Positions 19,982 through 30,078 of a stretch of DNA of 37,788 nucleotides are shown here, piece by piece. The DNA lies in the NCBI GenBank assembly GCA_013215375.1, contig JABSRB010000050.1, positions 1 through 37,788 on the forward strand, written 5' to 3'. The notes under the pieces are model-generated. The model had not been told where the DNA came from and ran no database searches. It saw only the letters and a program-made list of their open reading frames with translations. The DNA comes from Oceanospirillaceae bacterium. GTDB taxonomy: Bacteria; Pseudomonadota; Gammaproteobacteria; Pseudomonadales; Balneatricaceae. Positions within the stretch are counted from its first letter, which is position 1; each line of letters opens with the position of its first letter. The translations under genes were made by a program, and so were the position numbers.

Positions 19982-20020
19982 GCCATTTAGCGTGCAGATT
20001 AAATTGACACTCTAAATGGC
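19982..20020 (+). other. Hairpin between sucA and sucB
   Basis: GCCATTTAG (19982-19990) pairs perfectly with CTAAATGGC (20012-20020); after one mismatch GTG/CAC extends the stem inward. No T run follows, so it is not a normal terminator. It could be an mRNA processing or stability element that sets E1 to E2 ratios. Confidence 0.5.
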
Positions 20021-20047
20021 AACTTTTGAGCTTAATAAGGAACACAT

Positions 20048-21235
20048 ATGTCCATCGAAATTAAAGCACCTACTTTTCCAGAATCTGTAGCCGATGGCAC
20101 AGTAGCAACTTGGCACAAACAACCAGGTGAGGCTTGTGAAGCTGACGACCTAATCGTCGATATTGAAACTGATAAAGTAGTATTAGAAGTAGTAGCGCCT
20201 GCAGATGGCGTGATTGTTAATATTATTGCCGGTGAAGGCGATACTATTTTATCTGACCAAGTGATTGCGATGTTTGAAGCGGGCGCCACAGGCGCAAGTG
20301 CTCCTGCAGAATCATCAGCTGATGCTGCACCTGCAGCTGCTGGCGATGACAAAGTGGGCCCCGCTGCGCGCAAGTTGATTGAAGCCAATAACCTGAATGC
20401 TGCTGCTATTAAAGGCACCGGTAAAAATGGCGGCATCACCAAAGAAGATGTGCAGAACTTTATGAGTGCCAGCACTGCTAAGAAACCTGCTGCAGCTCCT
20501 GTTGCTGCGCCAGCACCTATTGCAGCACCGGGTGAGCGCGTTGAGAAACGTGTGCCTATGACCAGACTGCGTGCCACTATTGCCAGACGTCTAGTGGAAG
20601 CACAACAAACAGCCGCCATGTTAACGACTTATAACGAAGTTAACATGGGTCCTATCATGGAGCTTCGCAAGCAGTATAAAGATCTGTTTGAAAAGACTCA
20701 TGATACACGTTTAGGTTTCATGGGCTTCTTTGTTAAAGCAGCGACAGAAGCGCTTAAGCGCTTCCCTGCTGTAAACGCATCTATCGATGGTAGCGATATG
20801 GTTTTCCATGGCTACCAAGATATCGGTGTTGCAGTATCGACAGATCGTGGCCTGATGGTACCGGTACTGCGTGATACTGATTCAATGGGTATTGCTAAAA
20901 TTGAATCAACCATCCGTGATTTTGGTATGCGTGGCAGAGACGGTAAGTTGGGGCTAGACGACTTAGTCGGTGGTACATTTACTATCACTAACGGTGGTGT
21001 CTTTGGCTCGCTATTATCTACGCCTATTTTGAACCCGCCTCAAACTGCTATCTTGGGAATGCACAAAATCCAAGATCGCCCGATGGCTGTCAATGGTCAA
21101 GTGGTTATCCAGCCGATGATGTACTTAGCACTCTCTTACGATCACCGTATGTGTGATGGCAAGGAAGCGGTACAGTTCCTCGTTGCGATTAAAGATCTGC
21201 TCGAAGATCCAACACGTATACTGTTAGATATATAA
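20048..21235 (+). CDS. sucB: Dihydrolipoyl succinyltransferase E2 component SucB
   Basis: The core acyltransferase of 2-oxoglutarate dehydrogenase. The lipoyl domain (1-75) has the modified lysine in [11 protein letters not shown] (about residue 43). An Ala/Pro-rich linker leads to the E1/E3-binding domain (about 103-140, [13 protein letters not shown] and [11 protein letters not shown]), a second Ala/Pro linker and the catalytic domain from about 165. The active-site histidine and aspartate lie in [13 protein letters not shown] near the C-terminus. Its 395 residues are a little shorter than E. coli (405). It follows sucA by 73 bases. Confidence 0.98.
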   Translation: MSIEIKAPTFPESVADGTVATWHKQPGEACEADDLIVDIETDKVVLEVVAPADGVIVNIIAGEGDTILSDQVIAMFEAGATGASAPAESSADAAPAAAGDDKVGPAARKLIEANNLNAAAIKGTGKNGGITKEDVQNFMSASTAKKPAAAPVAAPAPIAAPGERVEKRVPMTRLRATIARRLVEAQQTAAMLTTYNEVNMGPIMELRKQYKDLFEKTHDTRLGFMGFFVKAATEALKRFPAVNASIDGSDMVFHGYQDIGVAVSTDRGLMVPVLRDTDSMGIAKIESTIRDFGMRGRDGKLGLDDLVGGTFTITNGGVFGSLLSTPILNPPQTAILGMHKIQDRPMAVNGQVVIQPMMYLALSYDHRMCDGKEAVQFLVAIKDLLEDPTRILLDI

Positions 21236-21244
21236 GTAATAAAT

Positions 21245-21270
21245 AGGGAGCGCTAAAGCTCCCTTATTTT
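21245..21270 (+). terminator. Probable terminator/attenuator after sucB
   Basis: AGGGAGC (21245-21251) pairs with GCTCCCT (21258-21264) around a 6-base loop, followed by TATTTTTG. The interrupted T run suggests partial termination before lpd. Confidence 0.6.
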
Positions 21271-21303
21271 TGAACACCTGCAAGCCATCTGCTTGCGCAA
21301 TAA

Positions 21304-22755
<1,452 letters not shown>

Positions 22756-22801
22756 TATTTGACCTTTGTCTAGGTTAAATACCCCGTTTTTTTTGTTATA
22801 C

Positions 22802-22839
22802 TATTTGCCGTTTAAATGTGATCATTTAAACGGCAAATA
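22802..22839. repeat. Perfect 17-bp inverted repeat between lpd and sucC
   Basis: Arms 22802-22818 and 22823-22839 are perfectly complementary around TGAT (TATTTGCCGTTTAAATG and its complement). A TATACT at 22797-22802 abuts the left arm. There is no downstream T run, so it is either an operator, a stable RNA hairpin marking the lpd 3' end, or both. Confidence 0.75.
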
Positions 22840-22929
22840 TATCAAATTTTGCTTAGGTTAGATCTTCCTTGTTATTAACAGGTGATTTAACCAAGTGATA
22901 ATAAATTCAATAAGTCTCCAGCTTATTGA

Positions 22930-23119
22930 AAGGCTCCCCCAACGGTAATGCCAAATTCCATCTTAGTGGTGTTATTTGCCTTTGCACGGGAGTTTAACAG
23001 GGTGTCAAAACCTGTTCGCAGACTTTGTTATTAACTGCTTTGTAGCAGGTGGTAAAGGGCGGCAGCTATAATGCTACCTTCGAAGTCTTTAAATTAGTGA
23101 AAATACACGGATAATACGC
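22930..23119 (+). promoter_or_regulatory. Candidate structured leader of sucCD
   Basis: Several stems can be drawn. AACAGG (22996-23001) pairs with CCTGTT (23011-23016). AGACTT (23020-23025) pairs with AAGTCT (23083-23088), enclosing GTAGCA (23042-23047) paired with TGCTAC (23072-23077). CTCCC near 22936 could pair with GGGAG near 22988. A TATAAT (23067-23072) lies inside and would compete as a promoter element. Structured RNA motifs have been reported upstream of suc genes; whether this is one of them needs a covariance search. Confidence 0.4.
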
Positions 23120-24286
23120 ATGAATCTTCACGAGTATCAGGGCAAACAACTGTTTGCACAGTATGGTCTACCGGTATCTAAAGGATATGCAGTAGACACT
23201 CCGGAAGCAGCTGCAGAAGCTGTACAGAAAATTGGCGGTGATGCCTGGGTTGTTAAAGCTCAAGTTCACGCTGGTGGTCGCGGAAAAGCGGGTGGCGTTA
23301 AGTTAATTAAGTCTGCAGAAGAAGCTAAAGAATTTGCCGCCAAGTGGTTGGGCAAAAACTTAGTGACCTATCAAACTGACGAAAATGGTCAGCCAGTAAC
23401 CAAAATTCTTGTAGAAACATGCACAGATATCGCTCAAGAGCTATATTTGGGCGCAGTTATCGACCGTTCAAGCCGCCGCGTAGTTTTCATGGCGTCCACT
23501 GAAGGTGGTGTTGAGATCGAGACAGTTGCAGAGGCAACGCCTGAGAAAATCATCAAGGCAACTATCGATCCGCTAACTGGCGCACAGCCATACCAAGCAC
23601 GTGAGCTTGCTTTCCAGTTGGGTCTTAACCCAAAACAAGTTAAGCAGTTTACTAAAATTTTCCTCGGTCTAGCTAAAATGTTCGTCGAGAAAGATTTAGA
23701 TCTTCTAGAGATCAACCCTTTGGTTATCACTACAGATGGTGATTTACATTGCCTAGATGCTAAGCTTTCTATCGATAGCAATGCAATGTACCGTCACAAA
23801 GATCTTCAAGAAATGCATGATCCTTCACAGGAAGACGAGCGCGAAGCGCACGCGGCATCTTGGGAACTTAACTACGTTGCACTTACCGGTACTATCGGTT
23901 GCATGGTTAACGGTGCTGGTCTTGCGATGGGCACAATGGACATCGTTGCGATCAACGGTGGCTTCCCAGCTAACTTCCTTGACGTTGGGGGCGGGGCAAC
24001 TAAAGAGCGCGTTACTGAAGCATTCAAGATCATCTTGTCTGATACTAAAGTAAAAGCGGTATTAGTTAACATCTTTGGTGGTATCGTACGTTGTGATTTA
24101 ATCGCTGAAGGTATCATTAGCGCAGTTAAAGAAGTAGGCGTTAAAGTACCAGTTGTTGTTCGCCTTGAAGGTAACAACGCTGAATTAGGCTCTAAAGTAC
24201 TCGCAGACAGTGGTTTAGACATCATCGCAGCGAAGAGTCTTTCAGATGCTGCTCAGCAGGCTGTTAAAGCGGCAGGGGGCAACTAA
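23120..24286 (+). CDS. sucC: Succinyl-CoA synthetase beta subunit SucC
   Basis: The nucleotide-binding subunit of succinyl-CoA synthetase, which couples succinyl-CoA cleavage to substrate-level phosphorylation. Its 388 residues equal the E. coli length. [19 protein letters not shown] is the standard N-terminus. ATP-grasp elements include [18 protein letters not shown] and [38 protein letters not shown] and [10 protein letters not shown] are typical C-terminal motifs. It is two bases from sucD. Confidence 0.98.
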   Translation: MNLHEYQGKQLFAQYGLPVSKGYAVDTPEAAAEAVQKIGGDAWVVKAQVHAGGRGKAGGVKLIKSAEEAKEFAAKWLGKNLVTYQTDENGQPVTKILVETCTDIAQELYLGAVIDRSSRRVVFMASTEGGVEIETVAEATPEKIIKATIDPLTGAQPYQARELAFQLGLNPKQVKQFTKIFLGLAKMFVEKDLDLLEINPLVITTDGDLHCLDAKLSIDSNAMYRHKDLQEMHDPSQEDEREAHAASWELNYVALTGTIGCMVNGAGLAMGTMDIVAINGGFPANFLDVGGGATKERVTEAFKIILSDTKVKAVLVNIFGGIVRCDLIAEGIISAVKEVGVKVPVVVRLEGNNAELGSKVLADSGLDIIAAKSLSDAAQQAVKAAGGN

Positions 24287-24288
24287 AA

Positions 24289-25161
24289 ATGTCAATTTTA
24301 ATCAATAAAGATACTAAAGTAATCTGTCAGGGTTTTACCGGCGGTCAAGGTACTTTTCACTCTGAGCAAGCACTAGACTACGGAACAAAGATGGTCGGTG
24401 GTGTTACTCCTGGTAAAGGCGGTACTGTACACCTAGGTCTACCTGTATTTAATACAGTGGCTGAAGCGGTTAAAGAAACTGGCGCGACTGCGTCTGTTAT
24501 CTACGTACCTGCACCGTTCTGTAAAGATTCAATTCTTGAAGCTGCTAACGCAGGTCTTGAACTGATCATCTGTATTACAGAAGGTATTCCTACTCTGGAC
24601 ATGCTTGAGTGTAAAGTTAAGTGTGACGATTTAGGTGTTATCTTAATCGGTCCTAACTGCCCAGGTGTTATCACACCGGGTGAATGTAAGATCGGCATCA
24701 TGCCTGGTCACATTCACTTGCCAGGTAAAGTAGGTATTGTTTCTCGCTCTGGTACTCTTACCTATGAAGCGGTTAAGCAAACTACGGATGCAGGTTTCGG
24801 TCAATCTACTTGTGTAGGTATTGGCGGCGACCCGATCCCAGGATCTAGCTTCATTGATATCCTAAAGCTTTTCGAAGCAGACCCTAAGACTGAAGCAATC
24901 GTAATGATTGGTGAAATCGGTGGATCTGCAGAAGAAGAAGCGGCAGCTTACATTAAAGCAAATGTCACTAAGCCTGTTGTATCTTACATTGCTGGTGTTA
25001 CTGCACCTGCTGGTAAGCGCATGGGCCATGCTGGTGCAATCATCTCTGGCGGTAAAGGTACTGCTGATGAGAAGTTTGCAGCACTTGAAGATGCTGGCGT
25101 TAAAACAGTTCGCTCTCTTGCTGAGATCGGAACTGCACTAAAAGAAGTTACCGGCTGGTAA
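24289..25161 (+). CDS. sucD: Succinyl-CoA synthetase alpha subunit SucD
   Basis: CoA-binding subunit carrying the phosphohistidine intermediate. CoA site [15 protein letters not shown] is at the N-terminus, and [21 protein letters not shown] follows. The phosphohistidine lies in [20 protein letters not shown] (about residue 246). Its 290 residues match the family. It is the last gene of the TCA block and is followed by a strong terminator. Confidence 0.98.
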   Translation: MSILINKDTKVICQGFTGGQGTFHSEQALDYGTKMVGGVTPGKGGTVHLGLPVFNTVAEAVKETGATASVIYVPAPFCKDSILEAANAGLELIICITEGIPTLDMLECKVKCDDLGVILIGPNCPGVITPGECKIGIMPGHIHLPGKVGIVSRSGTLTYEAVKQTTDAGFGQSTCVGIGGDPIPGSSFIDILKLFEADPKTEAIVMIGEIGGSAEEEAAAYIKANVTKPVVSYIAGVTAPAGKRMGHAGAIISGGKGTADEKFAALEDAGVKTVRSLAEIGTALKEVTGW

Positions 25162-25180
25162 TAACTCTTTGAGTAATAAA

Positions 25181-25204
25181 AAAGCGGCCTAGGCCGCTTT
25201 TTTT
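25181..25204 (+). terminator. Terminator of sucCD
   Basis: A 20-base perfect palindrome, AAAGCGGCC (25181-25189) with GGCCGCTTT (25192-25200), is followed by four more T residues, giving a T run of seven. An A run lies on the left. Confidence 0.92.
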
Positions 25205-25289
25205 GGTTTGTAGGAAGAGCAATAAGCTAGAAAGCTAGAAGCGAAAATATATGTATTGACGGAGCTATGTGTGTGGGCTGTACTTTGTT

Positions 25290-25331
25290 GCTCACAGCTC
25301 ACAGCTCACAGCTCACAACCCACAACCCACT
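25290..25331. repeat. Heptanucleotide tandem repeat
   Basis: Six heptads in a row: four exact GCTCACA units (25290-25317) then ACCCACA and ACCCACT (25318-25331). A related AAGCTAG double lies just upstream near 25226. It occupies the spacer between the sucD terminator and the uspA promoter. Confidence 0.9.
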
Positions 25332-25344
25332 TATTCCCGTTCCA

Positions 25345-25386
25345 TTGATTTAGATCATAATTGGTTTTTTGATTATGACCTATACT
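25345..25386 (+). promoter_or_regulatory. Class II FNR/Anr-type promoter of uspA
   Basis: TTGATTTAGATCAT (25345-25358) matches the FNR/Anr consensus TTGAT-N4-ATCAA with one mismatch. A -10 hexamer TATACT lies at 25381-25386. If transcription starts seven bases after it (25393), the box centre falls at -41.5, the canonical class II activating position. Confidence 0.75.
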
Positions 25387-25416
25387 TTTCTCAAATTGCA
25401 AACTTGAGGAAATAAC

Positions 25417-25896
25417 ATGATCCCTAAAATTAGTAAAATTTTATATGTTTCTGATATAGAGGAAGGCTCTCGCCCTGCGTTTAGAATGGCAGTCAGTTTG
25501 GCTAAACAATATGGCGCACATATCACCTTTTTACATGTCATAGAGCCAATCCCAGATTCTGTGAAAATAACCATGGAAAGCACTCTTTCATCTGAGGCTT
25601 ATCAAAAATTACAAAAAGAGGGTGTGGAGAACCTAAAGGGGATCATAGAAAAACGCATATCAGCTTTTTGTGAGACAGAGTTAGGAGCGTTAGATTGGCA
25701 GCCTAAAATTGAGCCGCTGCTAGTAGAAGGTGTTATTTATCAGAAGATTATTGAGACAAGCGAAGTTCTTAAAGCTGATATGATTGTCATGGGGACACGC
25801 ACACACAGTGCTACTAAGCAGTTTTTTATGGGTTCGAGTGCCAATAAAGTGATGAGAGGCTCTAATTTACCGGTTTTAGTAGTGCCTTTAACCTAA
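25417..25896 (+). CDS. Universal stress protein (UspA family)
   Basis: A 159-residue single Usp domain, cytoplasmic. It starts with the family strand ISKILYVSDIEEGSRPAFRMAVSLAKQYGAHITFLHVIEP and ends with the nucleotide-binding loop MGTRTHSATKQFFMGSSANKVMRGSNLPVLVV, so it is likely of the ATP-binding kind. GAGGA precedes the ATG. The FNR/Anr-type promoter upstream implies induction when oxygen is low, as for several Anr-controlled Usp proteins of Pseudomonas that support anaerobic survival. Confidence 0.93.
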   Translation: MIPKISKILYVSDIEEGSRPAFRMAVSLAKQYGAHITFLHVIEPIPDSVKITMESTLSSEAYQKLQKEGVENLKGIIEKRISAFCETELGALDWQPKIEPLLVEGVIYQKIIETSEVLKADMIVMGTRTHSATKQFFMGSSANKVMRGSNLPVLVVPLT

Positions 25897-25940
25897 AGAA
25901 ATAGATGGATATCTTTAGTCGTAAGCCATTAATCGAAGTT

Positions 25941-25995
25941 CTAACGACTAACGACTAACGACTAACGACTAACGACTAACGACTAACGACTAACG
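25941..25995. repeat. (CTAACGA) heptad tandem repeat, about 7.9 copies
   Basis: Seven exact CTAACGA units and a final partial unit of six bases run without interruption. The array ends four bases short of the stop codon of the convergent chemoreceptor gene, in the space between uspA and that gene. Perfect units suggest recent slippage or expansion. Confidence 0.97.
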
Positions 25996-25998
25996 TCC

Positions 25999-27663
25999 TT
26001 AAACCTTAAACTTGCTAACCAACGTGAATAAATGGTTGGTCTGGGAAGCGACAGATTGGGTATGGATGATAGAGTCTTTATCATCAACCATAGACTCTTC
26101 TCCGAGTTTAGTGATCAAATTGATATCATCACTCATTTGTGATGTCATCGTCGTTTGATCGTTAGAGGTGGTTTCAATTTTGTCATTGATCACATTAATG
26201 TTTTCAATGATTGAATTTAGATGAGAGAGCCTTTCTATAACAGTAGAAGCATGTGCAGCGGTATCAATACTTCTAGTTTGGCTATCGTTCATCACGCTAA
26301 CTGCGTTTTGAGACTTGCTCTCTAAGCGCTGAATCATATTATGAATTTCTTCGGTGCTATTACGTGTCCTAGCGGCGAGGGCTCTTACTTCATCTGCTAC
26401 TACAGCAAATCCCCGACCTTGATCTCCTGCACGTGCAGCCTCGATAGCAGCGTTTAGTGCCAATAAATTGGTCTGTTCTGCAATATCCTGGATTACATTT
26501 AGCACCGTGCCAATGCTTGCTACTTCCTCTTCTAATTCAGAAATAACAGAGGAGGCTTTGTTGATATCTTCCGCAAGCTGCTTTATCTGTGAGTTGTTTT
26601 CATGTAGGCCATTGATACCTTGCTCTGCTTCAAGTGTTGCGGTTTTGGCCTGCTCAGCAGCGAGAGTGCTATTGTTAGAAATATCGGTAGCCGAAGTCAT
26701 TAATTCCTCGATACCATCTACCACGCTTATTCTATGTGTTACTTGTTCATTTAAGCGCTGAGTATTTTTTTTCCTGAGTATTTCTAGCTCTTCCATGGTG
26801 ACGTTTAACGCGGTGGTGGATTCGCGGATCTCCAATACCAATCCTTGGATCATGCCAACAAATTGGTTGAAGGCTGCTGCGACACGTCCTGCTTCGTCTT
26901 TGCTTTTAATATCAATGCGCTGGGTTAAGTCCCCATCACCCTCCGCGATCTGTTCAAGAGATTCTGCAACAAAAAGTAAAGGTTTAGTGATGCGTGGTGC
27001 CACGATAAAGACAGTGGCAATACAGCCAAAAATAATAATTAGCGAGATGATAAGTACTTGGGTAAAGAATTCAGCCACTTGCTCATCGGTTTCTAGCTGC
27101 ATAAGCGCAACCTTTTGATCGATGTCGTCAAGGTATATACCTATGCCAATCATATAATCCCATTCATGTAGCATGTCGGCATAAGAGAGCTTGAGTGCTT
27201 CGGATTTTGTCGCTGGATTGTCCCAATAGTATTCAACAAAACCACCGCCACCAAATGCGACTTTAACCAGTTCGTTTATGACGAGTAAGCCTCGAGTGTC
27301 TTTTAGTGTACTGAGATTCTTGCCTTCAAGTGAAGGTTTGCCTGCATGAACAATGGTGTTTGAATCTTTATCAAATACAAAAAAATAGCTGTTTTTACCA
27401 AATTTAAGCCCGCGAATCGTATCTCGCATCCGCTCGAGGTCACCTTCATTAGCGGGACTTAAGTGTTGAACTGATTTCTGTGCTATTTGAATGAAGCTAT
27501 TGAGTTCTTCTTTTTTTAGGACCAATAAGTGATCTTTAAATAGCTGTACTTCTTTTTGGCCCATCGTCGTTAAGCCGTTTACGGAAATTGCAGTAAGGAT
27601 TAGTACTACCAAAATAAGTGGCAGTAGTACTAGGGCAAAAATTTTCGCTCGGATTGATTTCAT
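25999..27663 (-). CDS. Methyl-accepting chemotaxis protein with single Cache periplasmic sensor
   Basis: A 554-residue transmembrane chemoreceptor. TM1 is at about 8-30. The periplasmic region (about 30-195) has the single-Cache signature [28 protein letters not shown] and later [17 protein letters not shown]2 (about 199-222) leads to HAMP (about 222-275) and the signalling domain with tip [21 protein letters not shown]. This sensor family usually binds small organic acids, but no ligand can be assigned here. Unlike the receptor of the che operon it lacks a C-terminal xWxxF pentapeptide, ending LVSKFKV. It is a single gene convergent with uspA. Confidence 0.93.
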   Translation of the reverse strand: MKSIRAKIFALVLLPLILVVLILTAISVNGLTTMGQKEVQLFKDHLLVLKKEELNSFIQIAQKSVQHLSPANEGDLERMRDTIRGLKFGKNSYFFVFDKDSNTIVHAGKPSLEGKNLSTLKDTRGLLVINELVKVAFGGGGFVEYYWDNPATKSEALKLSYADMLHEWDYMIGIGIYLDDIDQKVALMQLETDEQVAEFFTQVLIISLIIIFGCIATVFIVAPRITKPLLFVAESLEQIAEGDGDLTQRIDIKSKDEAGRVAAAFNQFVGMIQGLVLEIRESTTALNVTMEELEILRKKNTQRLNEQVTHRISVVDGIEELMTSATDISNNSTLAAEQAKTATLEAEQGINGLHENNSQIKQLAEDINKASSVISELEEEVASIGTVLNVIQDIAEQTNLLALNAAIEAARAGDQGRGFAVVADEVRALAARTRNSTEEIHNMIQRLESKSQNAVSVMNDSQTRSIDTAAHASTVIERLSHLNSIIENINVINDKIETTSNDQTTMTSQMSDDINLITKLGEESMVDDKDSIIHTQSVASQTNHLFTLVSKFKV

Positions 27664-28054
27664 TTAAATTGCCTCAGAGTTTATGACTACTCTATTAAAG
27701 TATCTTCACCTACTGCTGACATTCAATCAGATATTTTATTATTAATAGAGAATCGAGGGTGATTCTTTCTTGTAAGTGATCAATTATAAAAATTAATTAC
27801 TTTACAATGAATGTCTTGATTAAGAATATAGCATAAAAGATCAGTTTGTAATTAAGATTAATTCTATATACATAAAATTTTACAAATGGGTGGGAGTAAT
27901 GCAAGGGAAGGCTTTATAGAGTAAATGTTTTGGTTGGGGGATAACACTGCAAGAAAGGCAGAAAGAAGTTAACTGTTAATATTAAAAATGGAAGGGGTAT
28001 TTGATAAGGCACTGAGTTTGGGGGCAGTGCCAAATCTAAAGCTAGTTCTTAGTG
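27664..28054. other. Spacer without a recognised gene
   Basis: About 390 AT-rich bases between two minus-strand genes. It must contain the chemoreceptor promoter, but I see no clear consensus boxes, repeats or ORFs. Confidence 0.4.
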
Positions 28055-28357
28055 TTAGCTTGACCAAGGATCATCTTTGATAAGTCGCTTGGCAGGTTTT
28101 ACTAATATTTCTAAATAGAACGATTCAAGTTCCTGTTTCGCCGCTGTATCGATACTTTTATTAATTTCGGATAAGTGGATAGATGCGGCTTCTGACTCAC
28201 TAGTTCCGTATTTACAATCAAAATCCCAGTAATCCTGGTCACTTGGAAGCTGTTTGTTACGCTCACGTTTGATGTACTTTTTTACGTCGTGTTTGATAGA
28301 ATCTACTAATCTATCTAGTGTGAGTTTAGGGTGAGTCAATGCAATGGTTTTTTTCAT
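28055..28357 (-). CDS. Conserved hypothetical protein (probably DUF6172 family)
   Basis: A 100-residue cytoplasmic protein without membrane segments. It begins MKKTIALTHPKLTLDRLVDSIKHDVKKYIKRERNK and contains YWDFDCKYG and FYLEILVKPAKR. From memory these segments match a small conserved family named DUF6172; the function is unknown. It is a single gene upstream of and divergent from the ParA cassette. Confidence 0.65.
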   Translation of the reverse strand: MKKTIALTHPKLTLDRLVDSIKHDVKKYIKRERNKQLPSDQDYWDFDCKYGTSESEAASIHLSEINKSIDTAAKQELESFYLEILVKPAKRLIKDDPWSS

Positions 28358-28715
28358 CTGTATCCAATATATCTAGGTAAGTAGAGCTGTTTTCTGAGAG
28401 AGGGTTACTCAACTCAATGAGTTGAATAAACTAATTTTACCATTGATTAGCTTGTTAATGGCGACTTAATATAATTTTTATTTAACTTCTTCAAATAATA
28501 TAACAGTGCAGTGCTCTTCATTGCTGATAAGGCACGAATATGATGTACTCAACACTGCTCAACTATGCTATATTTAAAATCTACCATATGGGGTTCTGTT
28601 AGACTTACCGTAATCTACTACGAAACATCAGAATTTGGCCATATTACTCGCTCATTCTCGATAAATAGCGCGCTATTGCCTCTAAAGACCAAAATTTCTG
28701 TCTTAAATCTGTTTG
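28358..28715. other. Spacer with two palindromes left of the cassette
   Basis: No gene is visible. TCAACTCA (28409-28416) mirrors TGAGTTGA (28418-28425), and AATAGCG (28664-28670) mirrors CGCTATT (28671-28677). CAGAATTTGG near 28629 and CCAAAATTTCTG near 28689 form an imperfect pair. The stretch ends at the G that I take as the left insertion junction of the cassette. Confidence 0.45.
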
Positions 28716-28751
28716 TTATGTTTCGATAAATTTCAAAAAGGAATCAGAATA

Positions 28752-29690
28752 ATGAAGATTGTTTCCGTGATAAATTATAAAGGTGGTGTTGGAAAAACCA
28801 CAGTGACATCAAATGTTGCGGCTCAATTAGCTTACATTGGTTATAGAGTTCTTGTGTTAGATATGGATGCTCAAGCAAGCTTAACGTTTTCTTTAGTTAC
28901 GCCTGATTTTTGGGATAACACTTTACGTGAAGATAAAACAATAAAAAGTTGGTTTGATTGTATAAGTGAAGGTGAGACGACATTACCACTATCCGATCTT
29001 GTATACACACCTCCCAAAGTTAATTCTAAATTACCAAGAGGGGGAAATGGTTGTTTAGATTTAATATCATCACATTTAGGGCTAATTAATGTTGACTTAG
29101 AATTGGCGACTTTACTAGGTGGTGCAAACCTTAAGCAATCAAAAGTTAATTATATTAAAGTGCATGGTAAATTAAAAAGTGCATTGGTCGAGTTAGGGGA
29201 ACGCAATAACTACGATATAGTGCTTATTGATTGCCCTCCAAATTTCAATATTGTAACTAAAAATGCAATTATAGCGTCGGATCAGATTCTCATCCCAGCA
29301 AAGCCTGATTATCTTTCAACCTTAGGTATTGAGTATTTACAGCGAAGCATGAATGAACTTATTTCTGAATTTAATGAGTTTGGTTCACTAGACGATAATT
29401 TCGAAACTGTAGATCCTGAGGTTTTGGGCGTTGTATTTACAATGATCCAAATTAGAAATCAGGAACCTATAGCTGCTCAGAAACAGTACATAGCTCAAAC
29501 TCGCAGGCTTGACATTCCAGTTTTTGAAAATAATTTTAGAGAGAATAAGACTATATTTGCTGAGGCTCCGCAAGATTGTGTGCCTGTAGTTTTAAATGGT
29601 TATTCAAATCCAACTTATAGTGGAATTGTCGATGAATTAGAGGCGTTTGTAACTGAATTTATATCTCGTTCTGGAGGTTTAGGTGAGTAA
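28752..29690 (+). CDS. ParA/MinD-type ATPase (cassette-borne)
   Basis: A 312-residue deviant Walker ATPase. ATG 28752 is chosen: MKIVSVINYKGGVGKTT starts directly at the P-loop strand and AAGGA precedes it; an upstream start at 28713 would begin before the cassette edge. The Walker A is KGGVGKTT with the signature lysine, Walker A' LDMDAQASLT, and Walker B VLIDCPPNFN. No N-terminal DNA-binding extension and no partner parB or parS is visible, so plasmid-style partitioning is not supported. It overlaps the next gene by eight bases and so should be co-translated with it. Its role is unknown; it may position or regulate the partner. Confidence 0.9.
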   Translation: MKIVSVINYKGGVGKTTVTSNVAAQLAYIGYRVLVLDMDAQASLTFSLVTPDFWDNTLREDKTIKSWFDCISEGETTLPLSDLVYTPPKVNSKLPRGGNGCLDLISSHLGLINVDLELATLLGGANLKQSKVNYIKVHGKLKSALVELGERNNYDIVLIDCPPNFNIVTKNAIIASDQILIPAKPDYLSTLGIEYLQRSMNELISEFNEFGSLDDNFETVDPEVLGVVFTMIQIRNQEPIAAQKQYIAQTRRLDIPVFENNFRENKTIFAEAPQDCVPVVLNGYSNPTYSGIVDELEAFVTEFISRSGGLGE

Positions 29691-30078
29691 TATGAAATCA
29701 AATGACTATGCTGATTTTTTGAATATTTTAACAAAGAAAGTTAGAGCATTAAGCGAAGAAGATATTAGGCGTGTATTGCTTGGTGAAAACGAGTTAATAC
29801 TTAGCGTTGCTGAGAAGAAATCCGCTAATAGTAACAAAATAACACCAGTTGAAATTGATGTTGAAAAAATTCTTGGTAGTCTAAATGAAGCTAAGGATAG
29901 AGATACTGCCTTAGATTTACTAAGTTCAATAAACAAGACATCTTTAGAGCAGGTGGCTCGCGCTCTTGATATTGCAATTCAGCGTACAGACAAAATCGAT
30001 ACTTTACGTCGAAAAATTGTTGAATATACAGTTGGAGCAAGGTTACGTTCTTCCGCCATTCAAGGAACAAAAACATAA
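29683..30078 (+). CDS. Small unknown partner of the ParA-like ATPase
   Basis: A soluble, probably all-helical protein of 131 residues from GTG 29683 (GGAGG five bases upstream) or 128 from ATG 29692. The first third is rich in charged helix (ALSEEDIRRVLLGENELI), a polar Ser/Asn/Lys linker follows, and the C-terminal half ends LRRKIVEYTVGARLRSSAI, a segment reminiscent of small helical nucleic-acid binding folds such as SAP or Rho N-terminal domains. I recognise no family with certainty. The gene is coupled to the ATPase and its stop codon lies within the attC core. Confidence 0.8.
   Translation: MSNMKSNDYADFLNILTKKVRALSEEDIRRVLLGENELILSVAEKKSANSNKITPVEIDVEKILGSLNEAKDRDTALDLLSSINKTSLEQVARALDIAIQRTDKIDTLRRKIVEYTVGARLRSSAIQGTKT

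Noticed and set aside
20032-20619. 195-codon minus-strand ORF opposite sucB
   Set aside because: It is the complement of the Ala/Pro-rich lipoyl and linker region; its low-complexity Ala/Ser composition is a shadow.
25290-25995. Short regular repeats as a CRISPR array
   Set aside because: The units are seven bases long with no spacers and no cas genes nearby; they are simple tandem heptads.
28621-28715. A second attC site just left of the cassette
   Set aside because: Some inverted pairing exists (CAGAATTTGG with CCAAAATTTCTG), but no AAC/GTT core sites are correctly placed and no L-arm bulge is seen.
28752-29690. Plasmid or chromosome partition locus
   Set aside because: There is no parB, no repeated parS-like site and no replication gene; the partner does not resemble ParB.
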